Shown here piece by piece: positions 10,124-19,274 of a stretch of DNA of 64,000 nt (its first letter is position 1; each line of letters opens with the position of its first letter). The stretch spans positions 784,782 to 848,781 of the forward strand of contig KE159799.1 in assembly GCA_000403495.2 (NCBI GenBank), written 5' to 3'. Both the position numbers and the translations under genes were made by a program. The notes beneath the pieces were generated by a model. The model ran no database searches, was not told the DNA's origin, and saw only the letters and a program-made list of their open reading frames with translations. This DNA comes from Lachnospiraceae bacterium 10-1 (GTDB lineage: Bacteria; Bacillota; Clostridia; Lachnospirales; Lachnospiraceae).

Positions 10124-10286
10124 TCGTATGCTAACGCTCCTTTTCCACCTCAAAATCTTTTTTATAACAACTATAAGTTTAAAAGAAAAACCTTTATAAT
10201 TTTCTCTACACAAACTAAAATTTTTCTTAAGACATTTGCAAATATTTCATAAGCTTCAAAGACTCCATTTGCATGACTTCTTTATA

Positions 10287-10322
10287 TAAAAAAAGAACTG
10301 TGAAAACACAGCTCTTTTTTAA
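10287..10322 (-). terminator. Intrinsic terminator, bidirectional
   Basis: Hairpin AGAACTGTG-AAAA-CACAGCTCT with A-runs on one side and T-runs on the other. It follows the carboxypeptidase operon on the minus strand and separates it from the ABC operon. Confidence 0.85.
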
Positions 10323-10388
10323 AAATTAATTCTCTATTACAATTTCATATTTGGAAGAATCACGCAAAATAGCTGATGGATGATAACA

Positions 10389-11849
10389 TCAGCGCCTTCT
10401 TGCAGTCCTAATAATCTGCTCTGCCGCTGCCTCAGCATGTACAGGAATCTCTCCATAAGTCTGAGTCTCATCAGATTCCGTCTTTTCCACACCTGTGTAA
10501 AAGGTATTTAAGGCATATCTTGCCAGTAATCCGGAAACCCGTCCCCGTTCTATAGAATCCTCGCTGCCAAGAACAATAACTACCAAATCATGCTCCCTAA
10601 TTCCGTCGTCTGCTTTCAGAGATGTCACCAGACAGGCACCGGCTTTATTGGTAGTTCCGGTTTTCAAACCCGTAACTTCAGGCATGTTATACAAAAGCGG
10701 ATTGGTATTGCGTACTTCAAAGTCGATAGATTCTAAAGCGGCATTTTCCAGAGATGTGATATCCGTAACCTGGGGATAAACTTTTAAAAGGTAGGATACC
10801 AGTCGAAACATATCATCTGCACTCATGGTGTTCTGCCGCTTTGAAGGAATAAAATCCTCCGTATAAAAGGGAAGACCATTGCTATTGAAAAAGGTTGTTT
10901 GGGAAAGTCCCAGCTCCTGTGCTTTCTGATTCATCATTTCCACGAAAGCTTCCTCCGAACCGGCAATCGCTTCAGCCAGACACAGCGCACATTCATTGCT
11001 GGATGGCAAAAGGGCTCCCAACAATAGTTCCTGCACGCTAATCTGCTGCCCTGCTTCTAAAGGAATCACCCCGTCGCCGGACTCAGATAACAATTGAACT
11101 GCATCGGAAATAGTAACTTGCTCTTCGAGAGTAATTTGCCCTGCTGAGATGGCATCCATAGTCAAAAGGCAGGTCATAAGTTTGGAAGTACTTGCTATAG
11201 GATAGGCCAGATCGGACTGATATCGGTAATAAATTTCTCCCGTAACAGCATCTCCCACCAGTACACTGTTAACTCCATAAAAATAGCCTGCCTGTTCCAA
11301 AGCAACAGGAGAAATATCAAAAGGCTCCTGGGTATGAATCTGCAGAAAGCCTGAGCTGGAAACAGTTATATTCATATCCAGAATCATGGCCAAATCTGCT
11401 GCCATCATAAAGCAATCATAATCCCCTGAAGGCAGTTTCATAATCATTGTATAATAAAATACCTTTTTCTCATTTACCTTGAATTCATTTCTTCGCAGGG
11501 AAATGTCCGGATTTTCACTGTCCTCCCAGGAAATGTTTTCCACTCCCACAGGCGTATAGGCATTCCCCAGATTCATGGAAATGGCATTTCCCGTAATTTC
11601 AAGAGAAAAAGATTTATCCGTACCATTAAGGAGCATAGCCACATCCCGCAGAGAAAGATATGTATTGTAATCGTAACTGTAATCCAAAGTTTTTACAGTG
11701 GATGCAGCACCAGAATTTATCTGTACCTGGCAGGTTCCCGGGATTTCAAAGCCTGCCTCTGCCCTCATTGGCCAAATGGTGCTTATCAAAATTATAGTTA
11801 ATATTAAAATACTAATTTTCTGTAAGGTTTTTTTCATATAGTTAACCAT
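10389..11849 (-). CDS. D-alanyl-D-alanine carboxypeptidase (peptidase S11, DacF-like) with N-terminal copper-amine-oxidase-like domain
   Basis: A 486-aa exported penicillin-binding protein that trims the terminal D-Ala of peptidoglycan stem peptides. A signal peptide or anchor lies at about 5-28. Residues about 35-165 resemble the copper amine oxidase N-like wall-associated domain. The peptidase domain shows SxxK (Ser 220, Lys 223 in ASTSKLM), SxN near 282 (LPSSNECA) and KTG (Lys 396, GLKTGTT). AAAGGAAC directly precedes ATG 11849. It is the second gene of an operon with 11862-12593 and ends before a bidirectional terminator. Confidence 0.92.
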   Translation of the reverse strand: MVNYMKKTLQKISILILTIILISTIWPMRAEAGFEIPGTCQVQINSGAASTVKTLDYSYDYNTYLSLRDVAMLLNGTDKSFSLEITGNAISMNLGNAYTPVGVENISWEDSENPDISLRRNEFKVNEKKVFYYTMIMKLPSGDYDCFMMAADLAMILDMNITVSSSGFLQIHTQEPFDISPVALEQAGYFYGVNSVLVGDAVTGEIYYRYQSDLAYPIASTSKLMTCLLTMDAISAGQITLEEQVTISDAVQLLSESGDGVIPLEAGQQISVQELLLGALLPSSNECALCLAEAIAGSEEAFVEMMNQKAQELGLSQTTFFNSNGLPFYTEDFIPSKRQNTMSADDMFRLVSYLLKVYPQVTDITSLENAALESIDFEVRNTNPLLYNMPEVTGLKTGTTNKAGACLVTSLKADDGIREHDLVVIVLGSEDSIERGRVSGLLARYALNTFYTGVEKTESDETQTYGEIPVHAEAAAEQIIRTARRR

Positions 11850-11861
11850 GTTCCTTTCTAC

Positions 11862-12593
11862 TCAATTGGGAGATTGTTTTAAAGTATATATCACAGGATA
11901 ATTATCTGAAAAAAAATCTGTAAAAGCAGAATCAATTTCTTCAGTCAGAATTAAATTAGAATCTTTCCTGATATAATATTCCATCCTTGTGTTCACATAT
12001 CCCCCGGCTTCAAATCGTCTGGTCAGAATATTATCTGCTGTTTCATAAGTACCACTGCCCTCATACTTTGCCTGTAACTCATCCAAAGAAGGCAGCAGGG
12101 GCGGGCCATAAGACATCAAATAGGAAACAGTAGGCATTCCAAAAGTTTCGCTTACAAGCGCCTCAACAGTCTCCTTGTCTGTGCTGCCCATATAGTTTGC
12201 CATGCGAAGCCTCTTTGCCAAAAGGTCATGAAATGCTGCGGCAAATGCCTCATAAGCCGCCTGATTACAGGCATCATAACTTTCCGGCAGGACATTGCAG
12301 TAAAAAGTTCCCTCCGAACTGTCAGTCTGCTCTAAAGTTAAACTAATCTGTATCGTCAGATTCTGCATATAGGATTCCATATCTTCCAGCGATATTGAGA
12401 CAGCTTCAATATCCTGCAGCCAATCAAGAGCTGTAATTGCAGCCTGCTGCGTCATATCCAGCTCTGCTGTCCACTCTCCTGAAAGCTCATCATCATCTGA
12501 TGCAAAGAAATGCAAATATGCCAGCAAAGCGGTAGAAGCGCTTAATGTTAAAAGTAACAGCGTAAATATTACATTTTTTATAGTTTTTTTCAT
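11862..12593 (-). CDS. Uncharacterized membrane-anchored extracytoplasmic protein
   Basis: About 243 aa. It has an N-terminal hydrophobic segment (residues 4-30, no lipobox cysteine) and an acidic helical outer domain with no motif I recognise. ATG 12593 is chosen over 12623 because GCAGGA precedes it and it starts directly with the basic signal stretch MKKTIKN. It is 12 bp upstream of the carboxypeptidase, so it may act with it in envelope maintenance (inference from position only). Confidence 0.65.
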   Translation of the reverse strand: MKKTIKNVIFTLLLLTLSASTALLAYLHFFASDDDELSGEWTAELDMTQQAAITALDWLQDIEAVSISLEDMESYMQNLTIQISLTLEQTDSSEGTFYCNVLPESYDACNQAAYEAFAAAFHDLLAKRLRMANYMGSTDKETVEALVSETFGMPTVSYLMSYGPPLLPSLDELQAKYEGSGTYETADNILTRRFEAGGYVNTRMEYYIRKDSNLILTEEIDSAFTDFFSDNYPVIYTLKQSPN

Positions 12594-12916
12594 AGTGGTT
12601 TTCCTGCCCGCAGCAACGGGCATCCCTTCCCTGAAAGCGTATTTTTAAATGTCAAAGATTGAATCAGCTTCACCTGTTAAAATTTTCTACTGTAATTATA
12701 TAATACCAGATTTATTAAATCTTGTTTTCATTAAAAATTGTATCATGGAATAAATATAAATAAAACTATTTTCATTTACTCATTTATTGACAATCACCAT
12801 TATTCCTTATCAAGTATGATGTTACAAAACATAATATTCCCAAATAAATCAATTGGGGAAACAGCCTGTCCCGCCATTTCCCACTTCTTAATTTTAATGA
12901 AAATATCTGCACTTTT

Positions 12917-13576
12917 TTACAGAAGGGAACCTGACAATTCCCGGCTGTCTTTGAATACGGATTTCCTGTTGTCCTCAAAGACAGCCAGTTTGATCACATG
13001 TGCACACTGCTCAGACAACAAAAGCCCCAAATTAGTATACATATCATCCTCACCAATCAAATGAAGTGTACGCATTTGGGCTTTTCCAAACTCAACCTTC
13101 CATTTTTTAAAGAAATCGGCAGACTTATCAAAAGTAAGTTTCTGGTCGAGAGAACGGGCCGCCTCATAACTATCACCACTGGTCTCCTTGATCATATTCA
13201 GTATGACAGCATCTGTTGCCAGAACTGTTGATGCCCCTTGGCGAACATAAACACCCTCTGGGCGCATCCCTTTTCCTTGTAGATAATACGGTCTTGCCAT
13301 ACCGCGCTGGACAGTTACACATACAATGGATTTTTCGTCCATGACATCATTACGGCATTCCATAAATATAGTAATGTCTGGCCACACAGCATCTCTAATG
13401 GCATTGGTTACACACAGCATAGTACCATCAACGTCTTCAACACCACAAACCGTTCCAACGTCGTTCACACTGATATAAAGTGTACCACCATCACAGTTTG
13501 CAAAGGCAGCAATCGTGTTCTTAATATCTTCAACATATTCTCTCTTGAATTCAGTTGTTTTGTTTTCTACGAGCAT
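12917..13576 (-). pseudogene. Truncated AlbA/Schlafen-type ATP-binding transcription regulator
   Basis: 219 aa matching the front half of the AlbA_2-HATPase_c_4 family: TEFKREYVEDI, the glycine-rich FANCDGGTLYISV, then EGVYVRQGAS. Members are usually about 450-530 aa. This one stops at SRELSGSLL, exactly where the family continues into the ATPase part (compare the full-length copy at 22601-24133). GAGG precedes ATG 13576. The N-terminal DNA-binding domain alone could still be made. It ends close to the first copy of the dispersed repeat, which fits decay by rearrangement. Confidence 0.75.
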
Positions 13577-13780
13577 AAATATCCTCAAACCAATTCAAAT
13601 CATATTCTAATCTAACAATTATTAGAATCATTTTTCTATTATCTACATGTAGAATCTGATTTTTTGAGAAAGTAGATCAATGATGATGTACACTTTTAGT
13701 TGACACTTCATACTTAAAAATTTGATATTCCATATAAAAACTAAAAAGACAAACCAGAATGGCCAAAAATGTTAATAAAA

Positions 13781-14009
13781 GTACTTTATTCGACACCATA
13801 TCAAAAAAATTAAGCACCTATTAACCCCAAATCCACTTTATTCTACCCTGGCAGACTATCCCACCTCAAGTCTTCCGACTTGAGGCTAAGCACAGCGCCC
13901 CATACCTCACTTATGTCAAGTTAATGTCACGAACTTTTTTCACTTTTTTGAAGGAAAATTCTTGAAAGCCACATATCTTCGTTAAGGTTATGGTAAATTA
14001 GTGTCAAGT
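13781..14009 (+). repeat. Dispersed repeat, copy 1 (left part, interrupted by IS66)
   Basis: Begins with ACTTTATTCGACA, shared with copy 3, then CTGGCAGACTA. A perfect 9-bp hairpin (CCTCAAGTC-TTCC-GACTTGAGG, 13864-13885) follows, then the conserved core from 13896 (CGCCCCATAC...TATGTCAAGTTAATGTCA) to the TAAATTAGTGTCAAGT motif. The core then continues at 16773 on the other side of the IS66 insertion. All three copies are in the same orientation. Confidence 0.8.
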
Positions 14010-14104
14010 GTAAACGTCAAATCATACGCCTAGTCAGATTATAGATTTTCTGTCAAACTTTAAAAAACTAATAAAACTAACTAGTTTTTTAAAGGAGGCT
14101 AACA

Positions 14105-14488
14105 ATGGATAAGATCACACATGAAATCCGACTTTCCAACTGGAAAGCAGTCATCGAACAATGCAGTTTAAGACCAGAAGGCCAGACTGTAAAACAATGG
14201 CTTGCTGATAACGGGATCAATGAGAAAACTTATTATTACTGGCAGAGACGGATAAGAAAAGAGGTTTTCGGGCAGATAAATCTGCCTCAGCCAGCCGAAA
14301 ACCCGGAACTGGCGTCTGTTTCATTTGCTGAGATACCGGTTATACCGGAACAAAGAGAAACGACCATGGAAGCTTCTTTTCACGCAGATGCAGTTATCCG
14401 GACAGGAAACACAACTATTGGTTTATCCAACAGCATATCCGACCGTCTGCTTGACAGGATAATGGGAGGGCTTTTACATGCTCGCTGA
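14105..14488 (+). CDS. tnpA: IS66 accessory protein TnpA (Orf1)
   Basis: 127 aa with the IS66 Orf1 pattern: a helix-turn-helix (VKQWLADNGINEKTYYYWQRRIR) and a variable acidic tail. AAAGGAGG precedes the ATG. Orf1 is needed for IS66 transposition in the family, probably as a DNA-binding helper. Its end overlaps the start of tnpB by 11 bp. Confidence 0.9.
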   Translation: MDKITHEIRLSNWKAVIEQCSLRPEGQTVKQWLADNGINEKTYYYWQRRIRKEVFGQINLPQPAENPELASVSFAEIPVIPEQRETTMEASFHADAVIRTGNTTIGLSNSISDRLLDRIMGGLLHAR

Positions 14489-14834
14489 AGCCTTCGGGGT
14501 CAAAAAGATCGTGATAGCCTGCGGCCGCACTGATCTGCGGAAAAGCATTGACGGGCTGGCGCAGCTGGTCAGCACCGGATATGACCTGGATCCGTTCGAA
14601 AAGGATGTGCTGTTTTTGTTCTGCGGTGGAAGAAACGACCGGATAAAGGGACTGCTCTGGGAAGGGACGGGATTTCTGCTCCTTTATAAAAGACTGGAAG
14701 CAGGTTCGTTTTCCTGGCCCAGGACACCGGAAGAAGCGGTGGAGCTTACAAGGGAACAGTACCGTTTCTTAATGAATGGACTAAATCCAGTCAATCCGAA
14801 GATCAGGGAAATCCAGCCTTCCAAGGTACTGTAA
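14478..14834 (+). CDS. tnpB: IS66 accessory protein TnpB (Orf2)
   Basis: 118 aa of the IS66 Orf2 family, with characteristic CGRTDLRKSIDGLAQLV near the N-terminus and FLFCGGRNDRIKGLLWEGTGF in the middle. It is translationally coupled to tnpA by overlap. Full family length and no disruptions. Confidence 0.95.
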   Translation: MLAEAFGVKKIVIACGRTDLRKSIDGLAQLVSTGYDLDPFEKDVLFLFCGGRNDRIKGLLWEGTGFLLLYKRLEAGSFSWPRTPEEAVELTREQYRFLMNGLNPVNPKIREIQPSKVL

Positions 14835-15105
14835 TCTTTTGTGCAGAACAGAGAAATTTTCAGGCTTATCCTGTAGTAAATGGGATGCCGCAAAATGGCT
14901 TCAGCAGCGCCTTGTACATTGGTTTAAGAGTGTGCTGAAGGCATTATAAAGAAAGCATATGAACTTTGAAAATCTCATATTTCCATCCTGCCAAAGGCCC
15001 TGTCCGAGCGCTTATAAACATAGGCAGAATGACGAATGACAGGTCTTCTGAAATTCGCTTGTTTTCCGGTTTTGCTGTATAATAATAACCACAGGAGAGA
15101 TTTTC

Positions 15106-16728
15106 ATGGCAAAGAAATATACACCGGATGAACTGAATGGCTTAAGCAGACAGGAACTGATCTTCCTTGCCATATCCATGCAGGATCAGCTGGAACAACT
15201 GAACGCAAACATGGAGAGGCTGATCGAACAGATCAGCATTGCAAACCAGCAGCGTTTTGGGAGACATTCGGAACGTCTTGATGTGATCGACGGCCAGCTG
15301 GATCTGTTTAATGAGGCTGAGGCTTTATCGGAAGGGGCCGGGAACGTTCCGGAGCCTTCCATTGACGAAGCGCTCCCACAGCATCCAAAAAGGAAGAAAA
15401 AAACAGGAACCCGTGATGCCGATCTTTCCGGACTGCCGGAAGAATCCATCATACACAGTGTCCCAGAAGAAAAACTGATCGAACATTTTGGAGAGGGGTG
15501 TTATCGGAAACTGCCGGATGAGAGTTACAAAAGGCTCCGATATACTCCGGCATCATGGACGGTGGAGCTGCATACGGTTGAAGTGTATGTAGGTACGGAC
15601 GGACTGCGCCAGGATGAATTCTTACGGGGTGACAGGCCGAAAGACCTTTTGCGTAACAGCATCGTCACACCCTCCCTGGAAGCTGCTATTCTCAATGGCA
15701 AGTATGTCAATTCCATACCGCTTTACAGAATGGAGCAGGAGTTTCAGAGAAATGGTGTGTACATCAGCCGGCAGAACATGGCGAATTGGACGATACTCTG
15801 TGCGGAAAGATATTTAAAGCCTGTTTATGACAGGCTGAAAGAAGAATTTTTCAGATATCATGTCACCCAGGCGGATGAAACGCCGGTGGAAGTCATAAAT
15901 GACGGGCGCAGTGCCGGTTCCACCAGTTATATGTGGGTGCACCGTTCGGGCGAATACTATAAGGACAGGCCGGTTGTCCTGTATGAATACCAGAAAACAC
16001 GCCACCACAAACATCCCGAAGAATTCTACAAAGGCTTCAAGGGCATTCTGGTAACCGACGGCCTGGCACAGTACCATCTGCTCGAAGACCATCTTGAGGG
16101 ATTGACGAACGCCAACTGCTGGGCCCATGCAAGAAGGGATTTCTCTGATGCGATCAAAGCCATAAAAGATCCGGAGCTGGCAAAAAGGTCCACCGCATAT
16201 CAGGCACTGGTAAGGATCGCGGCAATCTATAAGCTGGATGAAAGCCTGAAAGAACTGACGCCGCGGCAGCGCCTCAAAGAACGGCAGAAACATGTAAAGC
16301 CGCTTGTTGAGGAATATTTTGCATGGGTAAAAGATGTTTTGGACAGCCAGCTTCCAAAAGGAGCGACTGCTTCCGGACTTCATTACAGTATCAACCAGGA
16401 AAAGTATCTCCGGGTATTTCTCAATGACGGAGAAATCCCGATCGATAATTCCGCATCAGAAAGAGCCATCCGTACATTCTGTATCGGAAAGAAAAACTGG
16501 GTAATTATTGATTCCGTCAAAGGAGCAGAAGCAAGTGCCATAATATACAGCATCTCAGAAACAGCGAAACTAAACAGCCTGAGCACTTATAATTATTTTA
16601 ACCATCTGCTGACAGAACTCCCCAAACTTATCGACAGGGAGGGAAATGTGAGCAATGCGAAAGCGTTGGAATCATTACTGCCGTGGGCAGAGGAATTACC
16701 CGATATATGCAGAAAACCACGCCGCTGA
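15106..16728 (+). CDS. tnpC: IS66 transposase TnpC (DDE)
   Basis: 540 aa, full length. It has a leucine-rich N-terminal coiled coil (about 15-50), a zinc-binding-like middle region, and a DDE core with Asp in QADETPVEV, Asp in VTDGLAQYH and Glu in DNSASERAIR. CAGGAGAG lies upstream of the ATG. It is separated from tnpB by a 271-bp spacer with no gene, which is common in this IS family. It cuts and joins the IS ends. Confidence 0.96.
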   Translation: MAKKYTPDELNGLSRQELIFLAISMQDQLEQLNANMERLIEQISIANQQRFGRHSERLDVIDGQLDLFNEAEALSEGAGNVPEPSIDEALPQHPKRKKKTGTRDADLSGLPEESIIHSVPEEKLIEHFGEGCYRKLPDESYKRLRYTPASWTVELHTVEVYVGTDGLRQDEFLRGDRPKDLLRNSIVTPSLEAAILNGKYVNSIPLYRMEQEFQRNGVYISRQNMANWTILCAERYLKPVYDRLKEEFFRYHVTQADETPVEVINDGRSAGSTSYMWVHRSGEYYKDRPVVLYEYQKTRHHKHPEEFYKGFKGILVTDGLAQYHLLEDHLEGLTNANCWAHARRDFSDAIKAIKDPELAKRSTAYQALVRIAAIYKLDESLKELTPRQRLKERQKHVKPLVEEYFAWVKDVLDSQLPKGATASGLHYSINQEKYLRVFLNDGEIPIDNSASERAIRTFCIGKKNWVIIDSVKGAEASAIIYSISETAKLNSLSTYNYFNHLLTELPKLIDREGNVSNAKALESLLPWAEELPDICRKPRR

Positions 16729-16772
16729 AAAGCGGCGTTGCTTTATTCTGTGGCGTATGGTTTGACGCTTAC

Positions 16773-16814
16773 TGTCAAGTCAGGTATAATTAATGGTAAA
16801 TTAGTGTCAAGTTG
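16773..16814 (+). repeat. Dispersed repeat, copy 1 (right end beyond IS66)
   Basis: After the IS66 target duplication the repeat resumes and ends with TAAATTAGTGTCAAGTTGT, matching the right ends of copies 2 and 3. Confidence 0.75.
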
Positions 16815-16820
16815 TTATAT

Positions 16821-16860
16821 AAGCATAAAAGCTAAGAATCCCTCCCTAGCTTTTATGCTT
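16821..16860. terminator. Perfect 14-bp hairpin, possible terminator or structured element
   Basis: AAGCATAAAAGCTA, a 12-base loop, then TAGCTTTTATGCTT. It is AT-rich and has no strong T-run on either side. It lies between the IS66/repeat end and the minus-strand cassette ending at 16923, so it may end that transcript. Confidence 0.45.
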
Positions 16861-16922
16861 ATGACTATTATTTTTACATTCAAACGAACAGTGCCTAAAA
16901 TAAAACATTTATAATCCGTATT

Positions 16923-17138
16923 TCAATCAATACCATATCTTCTGAAAATACAATTCAAATCATCTCTGGTAATTTTTCCTGCCAAATAATATGCTTTCAC
17001 ACTTGCTTCCACTACCTCAAAAGTAGTATCAAACATAAACCAATCACCTGCTTCATAATACTCCTGTAATTCTTCAAAATCATATTGCAGTGCAGTTGGA
17101 AGATTATCTCTTAAGTCAACTTTTTCATCAATATACAT
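16923..17138 (-). CDS. Small acidic protein of unknown function, third gene of cassette A
   Basis: 71 aa, rich in Asp/Glu and aromatic residues (DFEELQEYYEAGDWFMFD). No membrane segment and no known motif. GGAAAGGA precedes ATG 17138. It is 40 bp after the HipA-like kinase on the same strand. Its small size and acidity suggest a partner or antitoxin-like modulator of the kinase, which is inference from position only. Confidence 0.65.
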   Translation of the reverse strand: MYIDEKVDLRDNLPTALQYDFEELQEYYEAGDWFMFDTTFEVVEASVKAYYLAGKITRDDLNCIFRRYGID

Positions 17139-17178
17139 TACACAAACATTCCTTTCCTATTCTGTCAAAAGTCCATCC

Positions 17179-18090
17179 TTATGCCATAATTTTTTGGTAT
17201 ATCGGCCGTAATACTTTTTCATATCTGCTTTGAATAATTGATGTAAAGAATTGCTTTTGTATTTTTGACAAAACTGGTATTTCTTCTATCATTAACCATA
17301 TTCTACTCATACAACTTTCTATTTTAGGTGTTAACTTTCGTACCGCATCTGAACACTCCTGATACTCCATACTTTCTATTATATGATAAGGATTAACTCT
17401 CTTTCCTTGTAATTCATAAATACATCTGCGTGCTTTATATGCCTCTGCTTCCATTTTACCTGCATCACCCATAACTATCTGCATCTTTTCATCATCCCAT
17501 TTACTATTCAAACAATTACCATTATCATAAACAGGAGCTATCTCTTTTGAGCCATCTTTACGCAAAATGATTCCCCAGTTGCTATTATTGCGATCTGTAT
17601 TTCCAATCAGAGCATCCATTACAAACATATTCCAAAAATGATCCTTTACTCCTGAAACATCCTGTAAAAATGGATGTTCCTGTAACGTCATCATGATTTC
17701 ATACAAGTCTACACCAACACCATTTGTTTCATTCCCATTAGAATCTAAAAAACGGGGTTCAAAAGTAACTTTTATCTTGTCAAACTCATAGCGCCTATCT
17801 CCATCTTGTAGGAAATCTTCACAAGCTACTACAATTTTTCCCTTCCTTGTTCCCAAAATTGTATTGTGAACAGGTAACCCGACTAATTCATATATCTTTG
17901 AACCAAGATATTCGCAGATGGGACTATTGGAATAACTAAGATTAATATTTTTCATCTTTTGCTCTTTTAAATTACCTGGAAATTTCAAAAGGTAATCTTT
18001 CCCCTTATAAGTAATTCCCATTTTTCGGCCGGCTGTTCCCCCATACATTCTTTGGTTTTGCTGAAAATCATTAAAATTAATTAATTCCAA
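17179..18090 (-). CDS. HipA-like/CtkA-like serine-threonine kinase
   Basis: 303 aa. It shows the HipA-fold kinase core: nucleotide-binding lysine region YLLKFPGN, catalytic-loop pattern DALIGNTDRNNSNWG (about 165-180) and metal-binding APVYDNGNCL (about 190-200). It lacks the separate N-terminal HipA subdomain, as in short CtkA-type kinases. HipA-family kinases phosphorylate translation factors or tRNA synthetases and arrest growth; the target here is unknown. The start is TTG 18090 with GAGGTG 5 bases upstream, and that ribosome site overlaps the stop codon of the preceding recombinase-like gene, so the two are translationally coupled. No HipB-type antitoxin is present. Confidence 0.82.
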   Translation of the reverse strand: MELINFNDFQQNQRMYGGTAGRKMGITYKGKDYLLKFPGNLKEQKMKNINLSYSNSPICEYLGSKIYELVGLPVHNTILGTRKGKIVVACEDFLQDGDRRYEFDKIKVTFEPRFLDSNGNETNGVGVDLYEIMMTLQEHPFLQDVSGVKDHFWNMFVMDALIGNTDRNNSNWGIILRKDGSKEIAPVYDNGNCLNSKWDDEKMQIVMGDAGKMEAEAYKARRCIYELQGKRVNPYHIIESMEYQECSDAVRKLTPKIESCMSRIWLMIEEIPVLSKIQKQFFTSIIQSRYEKVLRPIYQKIMA

Positions 18091-18094
18091 AACA

Positions 18095-19072
18095 TCACCT
18101 CATTTCAACCTTTTTCTGCGTCTGTACAATTCTCTTTTGAAGTTTTTCATTAATTATTTTTTCGGCATCTTCATCTGTCAACAGATATTTTGAAATATCC
18201 TCTATTTTTTGTGTTTCAAATTTTGTTAAAATTTTTATTTCCTGTAATGTTAACCCCTTTTCAATCAAATTTATAACTCCCTTCAATGCAACTGTTGTAG
18301 GGGTAAAATTAGGAACATTTAACTTCTTCATTCTCTCTTTTAGGGTTGTAAAAATACTATCAGGCGTCAGTTGTGTTCCGTTGCTTTTTGTAAACAAATA
18401 TGTTCTATCTGGAAATTTATGTAGCTCACAATACCTTACTAAATCAGACAGTATCTCTTCATCCAACTTTATACGCAGCTCTTGCTCATCCTCGCCGTTT
18501 ATCAGCAACGTTCCTTCCTTTTTACTAAAGTCCTCGATTTTAATATTAATAATAACCTTTTCCTTAAACCCATATGTGATGAGCAATCGATACATAACCA
18601 ATTGTCCAAATTGAAAAAAGTTTTTTTTATTTAATAGCGCTATTTGCTCCTCCGCAATTTTTATTGCTTTTTCCTCATCAAATGGTAAATATATCTTTTG
18701 TTTTAATTCGTCATTTAAACTTACACATATATCATGCACTATCTGCTTATTTCTGCACCCACCCTCTAAATGCTCCCACGTAATCCCCCGTCCTTTAATG
18801 TACCTATAAAATTGGTCTATTGCTGTCAAGTACCTTTGAATTGCTTCAATAGTTGTTGCTTTTTTACTCTTTTCAAAATAATATTTGCAGGCATATTCAA
18901 TTTCTATTTTGGTAAGAGCTTTAGACATTTCAGAGAATGGCACATCTATATACTTATCGCAGTATTCTAAAAAACTATTATAACAAGCTTGATAATTAGC
19001 CCTTCCACTTTTTATCGTTTTATAATAGTCCCCTAATGCTTGTTTTAATGTTTCGTTCATTAAATTCATCAT
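18095..19072 (-). CDS. Tyrosine-recombinase-like protein with degraded active site
   Basis: 325 aa. An N-terminal SAM-like core-binding region (about 5-110) and a C-terminal region align by pattern with phage integrases. The usual box I Arg is not in place (ITYGFKEKVIINIKIEDF where TGLR.SE..L is expected). Box II lacks the HxLRH and GH signatures (FTPTTVALKGVINLIEKG). So strand-exchange chemistry is unlikely and a DNA-binding or scaffold role is plausible (inference). It is the first gene of cassette A, coupled to the HipA-like kinase. Several ATGs (19072, 19069, 19060) compete after GAAGGA. Confidence 0.65.
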   Translation of the reverse strand: MMNLMNETLKQALGDYYKTIKSGRANYQACYNSFLEYCDKYIDVPFSEMSKALTKIEIEYACKYYFEKSKKATTIEAIQRYLTAIDQFYRYIKGRGITWEHLEGGCRNKQIVHDICVSLNDELKQKIYLPFDEEKAIKIAEEQIALLNKKNFFQFGQLVMYRLLITYGFKEKVIINIKIEDFSKKEGTLLINGEDEQELRIKLDEEILSDLVRYCELHKFPDRTYLFTKSNGTQLTPDSIFTTLKERMKKLNVPNFTPTTVALKGVINLIEKGLTLQEIKILTKFETQKIEDISKYLLTDEDAEKIINEKLQKRIVQTQKKVEMR

Positions 19073-19121
19073 TCCTTCATTAGCCCAAATAAAACTGATA
19101 TTTTATTGCTTTTCTCTGTAC

Positions 19122-19179
19122 ATATCATACCATGACTAATTTAAAAAGTAATATCATACCATGACTAATTTAAAAAGTA
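19122..19179 (-). promoter_or_regulatory. Perfect 29-bp tandem duplication carrying two promoter -10 elements
   Basis: The unit ATATCATACCATGACTAATT plus TTAAAAAGTA-type end occurs twice back to back (19122-19150 and 19151-19179) without mismatch. On the minus strand each unit contains TGGTATGAT, an extended -10 element. The nearest copy would start RNA about 40 nt before the cassette A start codon. The duplication also doubles any operator in the unit. Confidence 0.65.
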
Positions 19180-19274
19180 AATTGTTATTGATACTTCTTA
19201 TTACATTTTTCACTATTTTTCAAAAAACCCTTGTTTTATAAATTCTAAGTTGGTATACTCTCCTCCACACACAA

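Larger units (their letters stand above)
14010..16772 (+). mobile_element. IS66-family insertion sequence, complete
   Basis: A 2763-bp element with terminal inverted repeats GTAAACGTCAAATCATACGC (left) and GTAAGCGTCAAACCATACGC (right, reverse complement), two mismatches, both followed by C. A perfect 8-bp target duplication TGTCAAGT lies at 14002-14009 and 16773-16780, the length IS66 elements make. It carries the normal three genes, all intact, and sits inside dispersed repeat copy 1. Confidence 0.95.

Noticed and set aside
16752-16780. Repeat motif TGTCAAGT as part of the IS66 end
   Set aside because: It is the target duplication: the inverted repeats end at 14010 and 16772, and the 8 bp outside are identical and belong to the dispersed repeat.
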